A stretch of 23,666 nt of DNA from DATAEK01 sp036258055 (GTDB taxonomy: Bacteria; Acidobacteriota; Vicinamibacteria; Vicinamibacterales; 2-12-FULL-66-21), in assembly GCA_036258055.1 (NCBI GenBank), contig DATAEK010000020.1, positions 1-23,666 of the forward strand. The letters run 5' to 3'. Both the position numbers and the translations under genes were made by a program. Shown here piece by piece: positions 21,603 to 23,666 of this stretch. A model generated the notes under the pieces. That model did not search any database, had not been told where the DNA came from, and was given only the letters and a program-made list of their open reading frames with translations. Every line of letters begins with the position of its first letter. Position 1 is the first letter of the stretch.

Positions 21603-23096
21603 TCACCGCTTTTTCGACACCGTCGCCGAGAAGACTTCCTCCATCGCGAGGCCGGTGCGGCATCCCGCCAGCGGATCGAGCTGATTGCGACTATCGGTCC
21701 AGATCGGGTGCGACACGCCGCCAAAAGACGCGAGGCCCGCGTAGTCGCCCGTCTGATTGCCGTAGTTGATGCCTGCGCACGGAAACACGCCGAGGCAATC
21801 GTGTTCGTTCGAGCTGACGTCAGTCACGCGTAGGTTTGACGACCACGTCGTCCCTCCGCTCGTCGACTGGGTGAAGTAGATGTCGGTCATGAACCGCGAG
21901 CCCGTCGTATCGTTGCGCGTGTCGTAGAACGAGATGTTGGCCTCCCCGGTGATCGGATCGACCGCCAGCCAGTGGTTGAAGCGATCGACGCCGTCCAGCC
22001 GGTCGGGTGCGGCCAGTGGAGACGACCACGTCACGCCGCCGTCGGCTGAGAACGACGTGAAGATGTCGGTGTTGCCTGCCGCATTCAGATCCATCCACGA
22101 GCAATAGATGCGACCGCGGCGCGGTCCGCCAGAGCGGTCGGTGTCGCATGCCGGATAGACGAGCGCCCCGCGACTGAATTCGGCCGGAATCGCGATGTCG
22201 AATGCCAGCTGCTTCTGCGCGATGACTCGCGGGCTTCCCCAGGTCACGCCGCCGTCGAGGGAGCGGTTGAACGCGATCGTGTTTGCGCTGTAGTCGTTCC
22301 ACGCCACGTACACCTCGCCGTTCGGGCCCACGAACGGGTCGGCGCCAATCGCGCGTCCGGGACCACGCGGATCGTCGATTCGCACCGTTGTGAACGTCGC
22401 GCCGTGATCGGTCGAGCGCGCCAGGCGAACGCCACCACCGGCCGATCCGCCGGATGCAGCATCCCAAGCGATGTAGACCGAGTCTCGGAAGGGACTCGCT
22501 GAGTTCGCGTCGGCCGCGATGATCGGCTTGTCATTGAAATGATTGGTGCCACCTTCGGGGGAGAACACGGTGAACGTCGGGTAGGTCCGTCCGCCATCAC
22601 TCGAACGCGCCACGGCCACGGCGGTGCCGTTGATGCCATTGCCGCTGCCGAAGTACACGACGATGTAGCCGTAGAAGACGTTGCCGCTCGAATCAAATGC
22701 GAGGGAGGGATCGGAGCCGAAGGTCAACCCGTTGCCCTTGCCCGCCGGCAGCGGAAGATCGACGCCGCCCCACGTGGACCCTCCGTCGGTCGAAAAATAC
22801 CCGCGCATGGGCAAACGGAAGATCTCGTTTGAGCCCGCCGCGAGCGCGCTCGGCCGCGCGGGATTGATCGTGACGTACGTCTCGCTCTGGGGCCCGCACT
22901 CGTTGGACACGTCCACATTGGGCCCGACCTGGAACCCGGGTTGACCGGTGCACGTCGCGGGCCCATTGGCGACGAGATACTGGTACTTCGCCCACCACGT
23001 GGGCTTGTCGGGGCTATTCGTCTGCGCAGCCGCTGTTGAAGGGAACGTGAAGAGAAGAACCCCAGCCAGAATGAGAAGCGTGAAGCGTGAGGACAT
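21603..23096 (-). CDS. Secreted BNR/sialidase-like beta-propeller protein
   Basis: The protein has 497 residues from ATG at 23096, with GGAGG 7 nt upstream. The open frame continues to 23270 but has no start signal there. The signal peptide is MSSRFTLLILAGVLLFTF, followed by STAAAQ as the likely cleavage site. At least five Asp-box (BNR) repeats are visible: FSTDGGSTWGG, RSSDGGRTYPT, RSTDHGATFTT, RSLDGGVTWGS and FSADGGVTWSS, plus a degenerate STSGGTTWSS. These mark a six-bladed sialidase-type propeller. Between them are repeated SLAFDSSGNVFYGY- and NGEVYVAWND-like strands. Catalytic residues of true sialidases (Arg triad, Tyr/Glu pair) cannot be identified, so enzymatic activity is uncertain and a binding role is possible. 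Cys pairs (TCTGQP/NECGP, DCLGVFPCAG) suggest disulphides outside the cell. Confidence 0.85.
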   Translation of the reverse strand: MSSRFTLLILAGVLLFTFPSTAAAQTNSPDKPTWWAKYQYLVANGPATCTGQPGFQVGPNVDVSNECGPQSETYVTINPARPSALAAGSNEIFRLPMRGYFSTDGGSTWGGVDLPLPAGKGNGLTFGSDPSLAFDSSGNVFYGYIVVYFGSGNGINGTAVAVARSSDGGRTYPTFTVFSPEGGTNHFNDKPIIAADANSASPFRDSVYIAWDAASGGSAGGGVRLARSTDHGATFTTVRIDDPRGPGRAIGADPFVGPNGEVYVAWNDYSANTIAFNRSLDGGVTWGSPRVIAQKQLAFDIAIPAEFSRGALVYPACDTDRSGGPRRGRIYCSWMDLNAAGNTDIFTSFSADGGVTWSSPLAAPDRLDGVDRFNHWLAVDPITGEANISFYDTRNDTTGSRFMTDIYFTQSTSGGTTWSSNLRVTDVSSNEHDCLGVFPCAGINYGNQTGDYAGLASFGGVSHPIWTDSRNQLDPLAGCRTGLAMEEVFSATVSKKR

Positions 23097-23405
23097 GCGG
23101 TCGCCTCCGAAAAGGTGTGAAAAATCGATCATACGTCCGGCGGGCCGTCGGTCAGAATGGTCAGTCAAGCCGATCATGAAGGTGCTTCTGACGACCGAAG
23201 AGCTCGGTCGGGCGATGATCGCCGTGGTCAGGCACGGCGCCCCGACCCGCGTCCTCGAACCCCGAGACATAACGGCCGCGGCCCGTTCCTAGTCCGGGGT
23301 GAATTCGATTTCTGAAAACAGTTCGGATCAAACATCGAGATCTGACCCGGCGAGCGCCCGGCCGAAGTATCATCGCCCACGCCTACACGTTCCCTGGAGG
23401 ATCCG
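23097..23405. other. 309-bp divergent intergenic region
   Basis: This gap separates the divergent BNR-repeat and aminopeptidase-like genes. It is less GC-rich around 23300-23340, where a weak minus-strand promoter is listed separately. It also contains a GGCCGCGGCC palindrome near 23275-23284 and Shine-Dalgarno sites at both ends. I see no RNA gene and no convincing ORF. Confidence 0.5.
23303..23331 (-). promoter_or_regulatory. Weak sigma70-type promoter candidate for the BNR-repeat gene
   Basis: On the minus strand TTGATC (23331-23326) and TCGAAT (23308-23303) are separated by 17 bp. Each matches four of six consensus bases. They lie in a locally AT-richer patch about 200 nt upstream of the gene start. 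A long leader would result, so this is tentative. Confidence 0.22.
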
Positions 23406-23666
23406 ATGGTGCGCGCACGCTTTGTCCTTGGGTTGTTGCTTCTCACGGCCGGGTCGGTCTCCGCCCAGCCGCTGTTCACCGACTCGCTGCCCAAGCAGGA
23501 ATTCGCCGAGCGGCGGGCGAAGCTGATGGAGAAGATCGGTGACGGCGTCGCCATCATCCAAGGCACGGCGGAGACCGGCAACGCTCTGAAGTTCCGCCAG
23601 AACAACCAGTTCTACTACCTGACCGGCGTCGAAGTGCCGCGCGCCATCCTGCTCGTCGACGGTAAG
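23406..23666 (+). CDS. Secreted Xaa-Pro aminopeptidase-like protein, partial (3' end outside window)
   Basis: An ATG at 23406, with GGAGG 5 nt upstream, opens a frame that runs off the window after 87 codons. It begins with a signal peptide (MVRARFVLGLLLLTAGSVSA, cleavage probably before QPLF). What follows matches the start of an AMP_N domain of aminopeptidase P: EFAERRAKLMEKIGDGVAII, then FRQNNQFYYLTGVEVPRAIL. In complete members a metal-dependent pita-bread peptidase domain follows, cleaving N-terminal residues before proline; that part is not visible. The signal peptide implies export to the periplasm or beyond, unlike cytoplasmic PepP. Confidence 0.85.
   Translation, partial: MVRARFVLGLLLLTAGSVSAQPLFTDSLPKQEFAERRAKLMEKIGDGVAIIQGTAETGNALKFRQNNQFYYLTGVEVPRAILLVDGK

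Noticed and set aside
23097..23270. Upstream extension of the BNR-repeat protein
   Set aside because: The signal peptide and Shine-Dalgarno site both fix the start at 23096; the extension would bury the signal peptide.

Overview
The window is GC-rich, with tightly packed genes and several overlapping stop/start codons. It most likely comes from an Acidobacteriota genome, probably a Vicinamibacteria-like lineage. The clues are an ADOP-type duplicated ABC permease without an ATPase gene, short GC-rich dispersed repeats with the look of those in that phylum, and several GTG starts. This placement is inference from gene content; no rRNA or other marker gene is present.

Layout. (1) Positions 1-2306, minus strand: a winged-helix/FHA regulator, an MFS transporter, and the start of a small conserved membrane protein overlapping the MFS stop codon. 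(2) Positions 2450-11204, plus strand: a six-gene phospho-signalling and cell-wall cluster. It comprises an FhaA-like FHA protein, a 39-residue Trp-rich membrane protein missed by ordinary length cut-offs, a membrane-anchored PP2C phosphatase with an extracytoplasmic beta-helix, a membrane Ser/Thr kinase, a single polypeptide joining a RodA/FtsW glycosyltransferase to a class B penicillin-binding protein, and a second FHA protein. Most junctions overlap or are only 12-23 nt long, so this is almost certainly one operon. (3) Positions 11205-11481: dispersed and tandem repeats. (4) Positions 11482-14799: a MatC-like carboxylate carrier and a crotonase-family protein on the minus strand, and a divergent CaiB/BaiF CoA-transferase on the plus strand. 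(5) Positions 14869-19000: the ADOP permease, a MmcQ/YjbR protein, a conserved protein of unknown function, and an ABM-fold protein. (6) Positions 19149-23666: a secreted metallophosphoesterase, an AlkZ-like winged-helix protein preceded by a possible 51-codon ORF, a secreted BNR-repeat protein, and the start of a secreted Xaa-Pro aminopeptidase-like enzyme.

The highlight is region 2. Its gene content parallels the actinobacterial fhaA-fhaB-pstP-rodA-pbpA-pknA-pknB locus, which couples Ser/Thr phosphorylation to peptidoglycan synthesis. Here RodA and PbpA are one 1117-residue protein. Its SEDS part has the two extra N-terminal helices typical of actinobacterial RodA, with a large extracytoplasmic insert between them. 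The divergent winged-helix/FHA regulator, and a pair of 8-bp direct repeats spaced 11 bp apart before the first operon gene, suggest a dedicated control circuit. Functional statements rest on motif recognition by eye; no database search was run.
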